Assembly (NCBI GenBank): GCA_023375785.1
Contig: SZWC01003858.1
Location: forward strand, 153,466-181,063
DNA: 27,598 nt
Origin: Penium margaritaceum
Lineage: Eukaryota > Streptophyta > Zygnematophyceae > Desmidiales > Peniaceae
Direction: 5' to 3'
Shown: one piece after another, positions 20,517 through 27,598 of the stretch
Layout of the letters: each line of letters starts with the position of its first letter
Numbering within the stretch: position 1 is the first letter of the stretch
Position numbers and translations under genes: made by a program
The notes under the pieces: model-generated
Told to the model about the DNA's origin: nothing
The model's database searches: none
Seen by the model: the letters and a program-made list of their open reading frames with translations, nothing else

Positions 20517-21246
20517 TGTTGGTATGTGTGGCTTCCACCCGTCATGAGCCACAGCCGTGGCAGCTACGGGTGCACCCGGAGCTGATGGTGATCGGTGGCC
20601 GCATTGGAGATCGTGACGACCCGACGGGACTCCGGATCGTCCAGGGACTTACCCAGGAGCTATGACATGACAATTCCATGAGGCGGACCCTGCTGACATC
20701 GGAGGGACGACGGGCGGCAGACTGCTAGCTTGGAGCTGGCCGACTACCATTCCAGAGCCCCGGACACTGCTGGTACTCCCTACTGTTTTTCTGTAGCCTG
20801 CAGGAGTTTTTTTCGGCGGACTGGCCATGAGCCCGATTTGAATGTCTTTGCATTGCGTGTCCACCGTCTGATGATGGATGCATGCATGTGACCAGTCGTA
20901 GCGTCTGCTTTTTTATCTTGCACGTCTAGGTTCAGACGGCGTAGCATTCTGATATGTGCGAGCAGAGTTACGGCCAAAACAGTGGTTTTGGGCCATTTTT
21001 AGGACAGCTCTTGGACCGCCGCGTGCGACACCCGCTGTGCGCCGCGGCAGGTATTTAGGCCATGGACCTGTCATTTGTTATCTCTCTCTGCAATTATATT
21101 CAGTTTGAGTTTCCTGACACTCTGTTCGTGTCCCTACCCAGACCCTTGCAGTTTTGTCTCTAACTGGTGACTGTTGTCACACGCTGACCTGGCGCTGACG
21201 CCTAGTGTCGCGGCAAGTGGTTAGGAAGGTTCTAGGAAACTTCTCA
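20517..21246 (+). repeat. Element C 5' LTR
   Basis: 730 bp from TGTTGGTATG to ACTTCTCA, followed directly by the PBS. It matches 26324-27053 along its full length. A TATA-like GTATTTAGG is at 21051-21059, kept in all LTR copies, so U3 probably covers the first 530 bp or so. Confidence 0.97.
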
Positions 21247-21258
21247 TGGTATCAGAGC
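21247..21258 (+). promoter_or_regulatory. Element C primer-binding site, first copy
   Basis: TGGTATCAGAGC directly after the 5' LTR, complementary to the initiator tRNA-Met 3' end. A second identical PBS lies at 21557-21568 within the duplicated segment. Confidence 0.92.
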
Positions 21259-21269
21259 AAACGAGCCAN

Positions 21270-21579
21270 GCGCAGAGTTACGGCCAAAACAGTGGTTTTG
21301 GGCCGTTTTTAGGACAGCTCTTGGACCGCCGCGTGCGACACCCGCTGTGCGCCGCGGCAGGTATTTAGGCCATGGACCTGTCATTTGTTATCTCTCTCTG
21401 CAATTATATTCAGTTTGAGTTTCCTGACACTCTGTTCGTGTCCCTACCCAGACCCTTGCAGTTTTGTCTCTAACTGGTGACTGTTGTCACACGCTGACCT
21501 GGCGCTGACGCCTAGTGTCGCGACAAGTGGTTAGGAAGGTTCTAGGAAACTTCTCATGGTATCAGAGCAGGCGAGCCAC
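21270..21579 (+). repeat. Partial duplication of LTR end and PBS following a single N
   Basis: Bases 21270-21579 repeat 20960-21269 (period 310): the last 287 bp of the LTR, the PBS and the start of the leader. An ambiguous base (N at 21269) lies exactly at the junction. The copies differ at only a few positions (for example GGCCATTTTT versus GGCCGTTTTT, TCGCGG versus TCGCGA). This most likely reflects an assembly join between overlapping, slightly different reads or haplotypes, rather than a biological tandem LTR. Confidence 0.85.
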
Positions 21580-22320
21580 AGCTCGCGCTGGTGCGCAATA
21601 GAGACGCAACAGCAGTAGCAATAGTGAGTGGCAGCAACAGTAGCCACCCACAGAAGCAGCTGCAAGTCCTGGGAGGACCCATCACAGGTACGTTGCAGCA
21701 GAGACAACGGCGGCAGCAGCACGCAACATCGGCAATGGCAGCGGTCGTTTGAGCCACGTGCAACGGAAGCAGCCACAGCAGCCTGGGAGGCAGCAGCAGC
21801 CGCAGCCACCACAACCAGTGCGGCAACAGTAATCGCAGCCGCGCAGCTGAGCCGTCGCGCAGCAGCAGCAGCAGCCACACGGCTGCTCACCAGCACCTGT
21901 GCAGCGACAGTTGGGCAGCACAGCAGCAAGGCACCGCAGCAACAGCATACCAGCAGCTGCTACGCAGCAACCTCACAGCAGCAGCAGCAGCAGCAGCCGC
22001 GCGGCTGCTCACCAGCAGCCGTGTAGTAGCAGCAGGGCAACGCAGCAGCAGCGTGCCAGCAGCCGCTACGTAGCAGCCTAGCAGCAGCGTGCAGCAGCTG
22101 AGTGCAGCAACAGTGCGCAGTACTGCCTTGCAGCTGTCATAGCAGCTGCAGCAGCAGCAGCACCGCGCGGCAGCAACAGCAGCAGCAGCAGCGACGGCGG
22201 CGAGCAGCTGCAGCGTGCAGTCGTAGCTACACACGCGCATAGCAGCAGCAGCAACAACACACGCAGCAGGGGCAGCCAAGGCGGCAACAGCACCTGCTTC
22301 TGCCCCCATTGCGGCAGGCG
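21580..22320 (+). repeat. Element C leader: CAG-rich low-complexity tract
   Basis: Dense CAG/GCA triplets with Ala/Gln/Ser/Arg translations on both strands. A minus-strand open frame of 358 codons (22963-21887) and plus-strand frames of up to 132 codons cross it, but they are composed of homopolymer-like runs and match no retroelement domain. I treat this as noncoding leader. Confidence 0.7.
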
Positions 22321-22434
22321 GGAAGCTGCCTTGCAGCTTCCCACGAAGAGCTCGCGGCAAGCTCGCGGCGAGCTTGCAACGAGCTCGCGGCGAGCTCGTG
22401 GTGATCGGCGAGCCCGCCGATCGACGAGCTCGTC
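22321..22434. repeat. Hairpin cluster and 11-bp repeats in the element C leader
   Basis: Stem GGAAGCTGC/GCAGCTTCC with a 3-nt loop (22321-22341). Five 11-bp tandem units like GAGCTCGCGGC (22348-22402). Stem GATCGGCG/CGCCGATC with a 4-nt loop (22403-22422). A perfect 12-bp palindrome GACGAGCTCGTC (22423-22434). The density resembles the four-hairpin block in the element A LTR, although the sequences differ. It lies between the PBS and the ORF, where packaging or dimerisation structures of retroelement RNA usually are. Confidence 0.85.
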
Positions 22435-22462
22435 CGAATGACAAGCTCGCCGCGAGGGTCGA

Positions 22463-22640
22463 GCCAGGCAGCCAAAGAAAAGAAAAAGGAGAAGAGAGGG
22501 GGGGTCCTTGAGTAGGGCACCCCAGAACAACCCCAAAAGGGGCACCCGAGGAGGTGACCCCAACAAAAAAAAAGGATAAAGAGAAAAAAGGGGAGGGGGT
22601 TCCCTTTACTCTTTCTTTACTTTGTTTTTTTTCACCTTTT
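22463..22640. other. Purine-rich then pyrimidine-rich stretch
   Basis: A-rich/G-rich sequence with AAAGAAAAGAAAAAGGAG and GGGGGGG tracts, then AACAAAAAAAAAGG and a T-rich patch (CTTTACTTTGTTTTTTTT) before 22640. Strand asymmetry is strong. No coding similarity is visible. Confidence 0.6.
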
Positions 22641-22650
22641 AAGTGCGGCC

Positions 22651-22790
22651 TAAGGCTACCACCGTCGGCTGACGACGAAACCCGCTGTAGCAGCAGCTGT
22701 TGCGAGAGTTGCAGCGGTAGCAGCAGCAGGGAAGGTGGCTTGAGGCCACAGCCGTCGGCTGACGACGGCACCTGGTGCACCATTAGCACC
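22651..22790. repeat. 90-bp-offset duplication carrying a short hairpin
   Basis: TAAGGCTACCACCGTCGGCT (22651) is repeated as TGAGGCCACAGCCGTCGGCT (22741), each followed by GACGACG. The shared core forms a stem CCGTCG/CGACGG with loop GCTGA in the second copy (22752-22768). Confidence 0.75.
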
Positions 22791-22879
22791 GAAGGCGACT
22801 TGAGTTTGCACATTTGAGTCGCACAACAGCGCACCAGTAGCGCGGTGGTGGCCGTCCTCGTGACGGCATCGCAGCACAT

Positions 22880-24553
22880 GTGAGAGACTGTGCTTCGATT
22901 GCTCACCTCCCCTTGTGGCTTGTGCCAATGGGAGCGAGTGTCCCAGACACTCACCCACACCACACTCTAGAGATGAGCACATTGGCGTGGCAGGGAGCGC
23001 AGCCGGCGCCGTGGCTGGCACCGGCTCTGCATACGTGGCAGATGCCGCATCCACAGTGGCAGTTCCAGCCGTGGCACACGCCTCAGGCATCCAACGGCTT
23101 TGCTTGCTACTTTTGCTGCGACCGAAACCATGGCTGGCGCCAGTGTCGCCAGCGCCCTGCTAGGTGGCGACCGTCCTGGTTACTGTCCCGCCCTACTCCA
23201 CCATCTGCCTCCGATACATCAGCTCATACAGTCGCGCCCCTCAGTGGAGCTATGGCGGTGGTGTACACCGAGCTCCAGGGTCTAAAGCGCATGGTGCAAC
23301 AGCTCATAGACCATGTGATCTCTGAGCGGGCTGTTGCCACCGTGCCGCTTCACACACCATCTTCTTCCTTCTCGCCATCCTCACCTCCGTCAGTGTCATC
23401 CCCTGACGATGCCATGCCTCCCGACCTTAGCTCTACATCTGACACCCTACGCTCTGTGCTGGAGGCAGTTGGAGTCATCCCGACCAGTGACCCCTCCACC
23501 TCTGGGGTAGTCTCTTCGGCTCGCCATCGTCGTTCTCGGACTCGGCACGCGAGGCGGCGGATAACAAGTTTGGCGAGATGTGTGCAGGAGGCAGCAGCAG
23601 ACGCAGCAGCGGCAGACGTCACCACGGAGCTGACTCCCTCCTCCCCAGTTGCAAAGTTGGTGCGGCACCCCTTCGCAGCTTCTACCGGTGCGTCGGTCGA
23701 GGGGGGGATGGAGTGTCCATCGACGACCACCGGCGAGTGCATGAGGGATGCGACAGACGGTGCTTCACGACAGGGCGCTCTCAGTGAGGACGAGCCATCC
23801 GTCGAGTGGTCCGACGTGGATTCAGAGACGGACGAGTGGTCTGACGCGCAGTTGGAGGCAGACATGGAGATGGAGACTACAGTTGACGTAGCAGAGACCA
23901 CAGAGGCAGGTGGGGCAGTACCAGTGGATGAGGCAGTAGTAGCAGTAGCGGTGTCAGCCGGCACATGTGGAGCAGACGTCCGTTCCGCTACATTGGTGAC
24001 CAGTGGAGTGTCGCCAGACGTCCAGGCAGTGGGTGTGTCGGCAGCCATCGACGTCGTGACAGTAGCAACAGTTGCAGTCACTGCTACTGACTGGACGTTG
24101 GCAGTAGACGCCGCTCTGGGAGGAGTCTCAGGTGACGAGATCCCCTCGTCTCCTGTCCACGGGTTGGTCTGCCAAGTACCCACAGCTCCTGCCGAGGTGC
24201 CAGTCGTGGGGGGGGAGGTGTGTCCGCTGACGACCGCGGCGGAGCTCGGCATTGGTGATGCGACTGCTCTACAGCGCAGGATGATTGAGGCGGATGACGC
24301 CACACAACAGACTCAGCTAGCGGAGAGTTCAGCGGGGGGAGACATTCGCTGTGATGGAGACTCTTCGTCAGAGGAGGATTGGTCCGATGCTGAGTCAGAG
24401 TCGGGGATTGAGTTGGTGATCGTTGATGTTTTGGCGGATGACGTGACGACGGCTGATGCCGGAGCTGCGCCCGACGATGCGCACGCTCCTGCATTAGCTG
24501 GTGTGCAGACAGCTGCCATGGTGCCAGGAGCAGCAGCAGGAGGAGCAGGTTGA
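22880..24553 (+). CDS. Element C gag-like ORF, first part: CCHC zinc knuckle and duplicated acidic modules
   Basis: A 557-codon frame (first codon GTG; the first ATG is at 22928). Residues 76-89 read CYFCCDRNHGWRQC, an intact CX2CX4HX4C knuckle of the Gag nucleocapsid type, preceded by a Trp/Pro/His-rich region. A possible helix (VYTELQGLKRMVQQLIDHVI) follows, then a Ser/Pro-rich stretch and a basic patch (RHRRSRTRHARRR). Two related acidic modules come next, beginning PSSPVxxLV at 23636 and 24143 (507 bp apart), each with VxGGxxCPxTT, a DAT and a WSDAxxE segment before VDV. The frame ends at TGA 24551-24553 after a probable frameshift. There is no upstream UBN2 domain: a TAG at 22838 precedes it in frame. 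Function beyond RNA binding by the knuckle is unknown. Confidence 0.7.
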   Translation: MRDCASIAHLPLWLVPMGASVPDTHPHHTLEMSTLAWQGAQPAPWLAPALHTWQMPHPQWQFQPWHTPQASNGFACYFCCDRNHGWRQCRQRPARWRPSWLLSRPTPPSASDTSAHTVAPLSGAMAVVYTELQGLKRMVQQLIDHVISERAVATVPLHTPSSSFSPSSPPSVSSPDDAMPPDLSSTSDTLRSVLEAVGVIPTSDPSTSGVVSSARHRRSRTRHARRRITSLARCVQEAAADAAAADVTTELTPSSPVAKLVRHPFAASTGASVEGGMECPSTTTGECMRDATDGASRQGALSEDEPSVEWSDVDSETDEWSDAQLEADMEMETTVDVAETTEAGGAVPVDEAVVAVAVSAGTCGADVRSATLVTSGVSPDVQAVGVSAAIDVVTVATVAVTATDWTLAVDAALGGVSGDEIPSSPVHGLVCQVPTAPAEVPVVGGEVCPLTTAAELGIGDATALQRRMIEADDATQQTQLAESSAGGDIRCDGDSSSEEDWSDAESESGIELVIVDVLADDVTTADAGAAPDDAHAPALAGVQTAAMVPGAAAGGAG

Positions 24554-25771
24554 TACAGATGCTAATGCTCGGCCCATAGCAGACGCCCAGGTGGTTCTGG
24601 CAGATAGTGCTGGGCAGCAGGAGGAGGTGATTGACTGCCAGGACGAGGCAGACCTCCTCGATGAGGACCAGTCGTCCGTCGTGGAGCGGTCATACGCAGG
24701 GTCGGAGGCAGACATAGAGGCCCAGTGCACTGCCGTTCTTGCAGTACCCGCGGCTAGAGCACGCGATAGCCTCTCGGTGAGAGCAGACGTCCGAGTGTGC
24801 GACATGGAGGATGCAGAGCGAGCTGCAGACATCCGACACCTCGCTACCCTGACCGGTGTCGTTGACACCACGGCGGTTCCAGCCGATGACACAGCTACGC
24901 TCGTCCGAGCTACAATTCCTGTACCCGAGCGCCTACGCTCCACGTCGACGAGCGTGAGGCAGTGCTGGCTCGAGCGGAGACGCACGTGCAGAGTCTCATG
25001 GCCGAGCTCCGGGAGGCCAGCAGCCGTTGGTACACTACAGATGCTTCTACACGACAGGTTGCTGAGATGTGCATGGAGGATGTGTACACCCGTCTCGAGG
25101 CTGCGGAGTGGTCCCTACAGGATGCACGTTGGCGACGGGCGGACGCACAGCAGCAGGTGGACGATTGGTTGTGCACCAGGGGCTTGGCGTTTCTGTAGGG
25201 TGTATGGGTTCTCGATGACAGCGACGACGCTGCAACGGCACATACACCGACGGATGACGACGTCTGGCCACCTGACACCTGAGTGTCGAGTGTGTCAGCA
25301 GCAGCCAGTGACTCCGCAGCACCAGCCCCTTCTGGTGCAGCTGCTACGGATGCGGACGCGTTGAGTAGTGACGACCCCCTGCCAGCAGCTGGTGATCAGG
25401 CAGTAGCTGAGTCGCCTATTGGTGTGGAGAGCTTCCTACGCGACGAGGAGACGAGGATGCAGGAGGCAGTGACTCGCGCCGACACGCACATGATGGAGGT
25501 CCACCATCAGATTCATTCAGCGACTGACCGCCTGCACGCCGTAGATGCAGCTGGCCGGCAGGCTGCCGCAGCAGAGCTCGACGAACTGCACATGCGTCTC
25601 GACGCAGCGTAGTCCGTGTGGCAGCATGCAGCTCAGCAGCTGGCATGCATACGGGAGGCGATACAGTTGGAGGAGGCCCTCAGCTCTGCCCTTGTCGCAG
25701 CACCAGGTGACGACAGCAGTGGCGAATGCAGTGATGACGACGACGACAGCGATGACGACGCCGTAAGGTGA
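24540..25771 (+). pseudogene. Element C gag-like ORF, remainder: acidic region and duplicated helical segments
   Basis: Coding-like sequence continues in another frame from about 24540 to about 24940 (QVDTDANARPIADAQVV, then VIDCQDEADLLDEDQSS), then returns to the first frame. Helical segments EAVLARAETHVQSLMAE (24956) and EAVTRADTHMMEVHH (25463) start two related copies 507 bp apart, each continuing through DAxxRQxA and RLxAA. An acidic stretch (DDSDDA, TPTDDDVW) lies between, and the end is very acidic (SDDDDDSDDDAVR) with TGA at 25769-25771. Stops TAG 25196, TGA 25280 and TAG 25610 interrupt it. Together with the first part the ancestral frame was about 960 codons. No enzyme motif is recognised. 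Confidence 0.6.
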
Positions 25772-26315
25772 GGCTATGTGCGCGCACATCTCACCAGCAT
25801 CGCCGTCGCCATTGCTATTGCTGTGCAGGGTTATGTGGCCATGGGGGAGCCGTACTGTTAGCGTGTGCAGCCCAAGGGGAGTGTTGGTGTGTGGGCTTTG
25901 GCCTGTCACTCTTGTGAGGACAGCGAGTTTGCTTGGAGGTGGCACGATGTTGTGATTGAGGTTATGCTGGTCTAGACCCGCGCACCTGGTGAGTTCCACC
26001 GGTGTGATGTGGAGACCCATTGTCCTCATGTGCTATGTGTGATCCATGCATGATGTGGTCGAGACCCGGATGCCCGGAGACATTTTCCGGAGTCACGAGG
26101 AGACCTTGTTTCTTTGTCTCTCTTGCATGATGTTTGACACGTGTGTGTGATTGCCTTCGTGCATGGTCAAGACCCGGGCACTTGGTGGGATGCACCATTG
26201 TCACGAGGAGACCCTGTGCTGTGGCATGCTTGATCAGTGCTTGCCATGATTGGTTTCCCGAGCCATCCTATCCTGTCATTGCTCAGCCATTGTGGCCTTG
26301 ACGGGTGTGTCAGCC
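25772..26315 (+). repeat. Element C 3' noncoding region with degenerate repeats and an LTR-like junction
   Basis: At 25869-25900 the sequence CAGCCCAAGGGGAG-TGTTGGTGTGTGGG copies the polypurine/LTR-start junction seen at 26311-26340. Three degenerate repeats then begin TGGTCTAGACCC (25968), TGGTCGAGACCC (26056) and TGGTCAAGACCC (26164), most followed by GGAGACC and GTCACGAGGAGACC-like segments. No coding potential is seen. Confidence 0.7.
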
Positions 26316-26323
26316 AGGGGGAG
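26316..26323 (+). promoter_or_regulatory. Element C polypurine tract
   Basis: AGGGGGAG immediately before the TGTTGG start of the 3' LTR, the expected plus-strand priming site. Confidence 0.88.
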
Positions 26324-27053
26324 TGTTGGTATGTGTGGCTTCCACCCGTCATGAGCCACAGCCGTGGCAGCTACGGGTGTACCCGGAGCTGATGGTGATC
26401 GGTGGCCGCATTGGAGATCGTGACGACCCGACGGGACTCCGGATCGTCCAGGGACTTACCCAGGAGCTATGACATGACAGATCCCTGAGGCGGGCCCTGG
26501 TGACACCGGAGGGACGACGGGCGGCGGAATGCTAGCTTGGAGCTGGCCAACTACCGTTCCAGAGCCCCGGACACTGCCGGGACTCCCTACTGTTTTTCTG
26601 CAGCCTGCAGGAGTTTTTTTCGGCGGACTGGCCATGAGCCCGATTTGCATGTCTTTGCATTGCGTGTCCACCGTCTGATGATGGATGCATGCATGTGACC
26701 AGTCGTAGCGTCTGCTTTTTTATCTTGCACGTCTAGGTTCAGACGGCGTAGCATTCTGATATGTGTGCGCAGAGTTACGGCCAAAACAGTGGTTTTGGAC
26801 CGTTTTTATGACAGCTCTTGGACCGCCGCGTGCGACACCCGCTGTGCGCCGCGGCAGGTATTTAGGCCATGGACCTGTCGTTTGTTATCTCACTCTGCAA
26901 TTATATTCAGTTTGAGTTTCCTGACACTCTGTTCGTGTCACTACCCAGACCCTTGCAGTTTTGTCTCTAACTGGTGACTGTTGTCACACGCTGACCTGGC
27001 GCTGACGCCTAGTGACGCGGCAAGTGGTTAGGAAGGTTCTAGGAAACTTCTCA
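26324..27053 (+). repeat. Element C 3' LTR
   Basis: 730 bp, collinear with the 5' LTR with about 24 substitutions and no indels by hand alignment, ending ACTTCTCA and followed directly by the AATAC duplication. Confidence 0.97.
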
Positions 27054-27058
27054 AATAC
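27054..27058. repeat. Target site duplication of element C, right copy
   Basis: AATAC, identical to 20512-20516. Confidence 0.95.
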
Positions 27059-27400
27059 ATGGAGATATGCAGCAATGACAATATTGTGATGCAGCGCACG
27101 ACCACGCATGGCAATGTAAGGCAATACATGATTTTGTATGGCAGAGGATAGTGGTGGACCACTATGTTGATCATTCTGCAACAATGTTTCGAAGTGATAT
27201 GCACTGATCTGTACCGCAATGTACGACATTTTACAGCAATGTGTGGCAACAGATAATGATACAGGGCATTACACGACATTGCAGGGCACTGTTTTTGCCA
27301 ACGTCTGGTCATGTACAGCCATGCATGACCATGTATGGCAATAAATAACATTGAGAGTTAATGCAGAGCAATGTACTGCAGGATATACCAATGTTGAGCT
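27059..27400. repeat. 10-bp-period array, right half
   Basis: Sequence with scattered AATGTAAGGC, AATGTACGAC and AATGTGTGGC units, less regular than the left half. It includes a perfect 8-bp hairpin ATAGTGGT/ACCACTAT at 27148-27165. No coding potential is seen. Confidence 0.75.
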
Positions 27401-27411
27401 ACACACAGGAA

Positions 27412-27598
27412 TGACCGTCTTCTCCCCCGTTTCTGTGTCCATCTCCATCATCTCTCTGTTTTCACTTCCCATCATTTTTCTTCTTCCTCACTCTCTTTCC
27501 ATTCCCTGTCCACCTCTTCCCCTCTTCCCCTCCCCCCTCTCCCTGTCCCTCATCTCCCTCTCCCCCCTCTCACTCGCTCCATTGCCCTCTCCCACCCT
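27412..27598. repeat. Polypyrimidine (CT-rich) tract to the window end
   Basis: About 190 bp almost wholly C and T on the plus strand (runs such as CCTCTTCCCCTCTTCCCCTC and CTCTCCCCCCTCTC), entered abruptly after the 10-bp array. Such tracts can form triplex DNA; here it is simply a low-complexity tract running off the window. Confidence 0.85.

Larger units (their letters stand above)
20517..27053 (+). mobile_element. Element C: complete, non-autonomous LTR retrotransposon with a gag-like ORF and no pol
   Basis: It is bounded by two 730-bp LTRs (TGTTGG...TCTCA) and a perfect AATAC target duplication, with a PBS (TGGTATCAGAGC) after the 5' LTR and a polypurine tract (AGGGGGAG) before the 3' LTR. 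Total 6537 bp including a 310-bp internal duplication at an assembly N. By hand alignment the LTRs differ at about 24 of 730 positions without indels (about 3.3%), so the insertion is moderately old. The 5-kb interior contains none of the protease, integrase, RT or RNase H motifs that are plain in A and B. It is most like the gag-only (TR-GAG) class of non-autonomous elements, but with an unfamiliar long C-terminal extension. Confidence 0.92.

Noticed and set aside
21887..22963. 358-codon minus-strand open frame in the leader of element C
   Set aside because: It is made of Ala, Leu, Ser and Cys runs from a CAG-rich tract, is antisense to the element, and shows no domain.
27412..27598. CT-rich tract as a promoter or polypyrimidine splice signal
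   Set aside because: No gene, TATA motif or splice context is visible beside it; it is described only as low-complexity sequence.

Overview
The window is eukaryotic and consists almost entirely of repeats. I see no host gene, tRNA or rRNA. Three Ty1/copia-type LTR retroelements (A, B, C) sit among two tandem-repeat arrays and low-complexity tracts. Two of the three (A and C) carry the primer-binding site TGGTATCAGAGC, complementary to the 3' end of plant-type initiator tRNA-Met. That, with copia-type gag-pol and apparent C-to-T decay at CAG and CGA codons, suggests a methylating green-lineage genome (alga or land plant), probably heterochromatin. The species cannot be named from this sequence.

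Layout. 1-4202 (minus strand): element A, a truncated copia element (its RT runs off the left edge) with LTR, PBS, leader, gag, protease, integrase and the start of RT. It is only lightly broken. Its LTR carries four back-to-back hairpins. 4203-6000: no recognisable gene; a CAG/TAG-rich trinucleotide tract, palindromes and TGACGTCA-like motifs. About 6001-11213 (plus strand): element B, a decayed copia gag-pol with 20 in-frame stops, of which 16 are TAG. A 15-copy, 36-bp coding minisatellite lies between its integrase and RT. About 11250-19915: an 8.7-kb array of a degenerate 14-bp unit, with blocks of an 8-bp unit. 19916-20516 and 27059-27400: two halves of a 10-bp-period array, split by element C.

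20517-27053 (plus strand): element C, a structurally complete LTR element with 730-bp LTRs, a perfect 5-bp target duplication (AATAC), PBS and polypurine tract. Its interior has no protease, integrase, RT or RNase H. Instead it holds the remains of one long reading frame of about 960 codons: a CCHC zinc knuckle, then duplicated acidic modules containing Trp-Ser-Asp, then duplicated helical segments. I do not recognise the part after the knuckle. This is the best candidate for something undescribed: a non-autonomous, gag-like element that would need enzymes from a partner. A single N at 21269 lies at the junction of a 310-bp duplication and probably marks an assembly join. 27412-27598 is a polypyrimidine tract.

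How the parts relate. A and B are relatives: both have 34 rather than 35 residues between the second and third integrase acids, and both have altered protease active sites. Neither looks able to supply active enzymes for C from this locus. Long open frames on the minus strand of the 14-bp array follow from its composition and are not genes.
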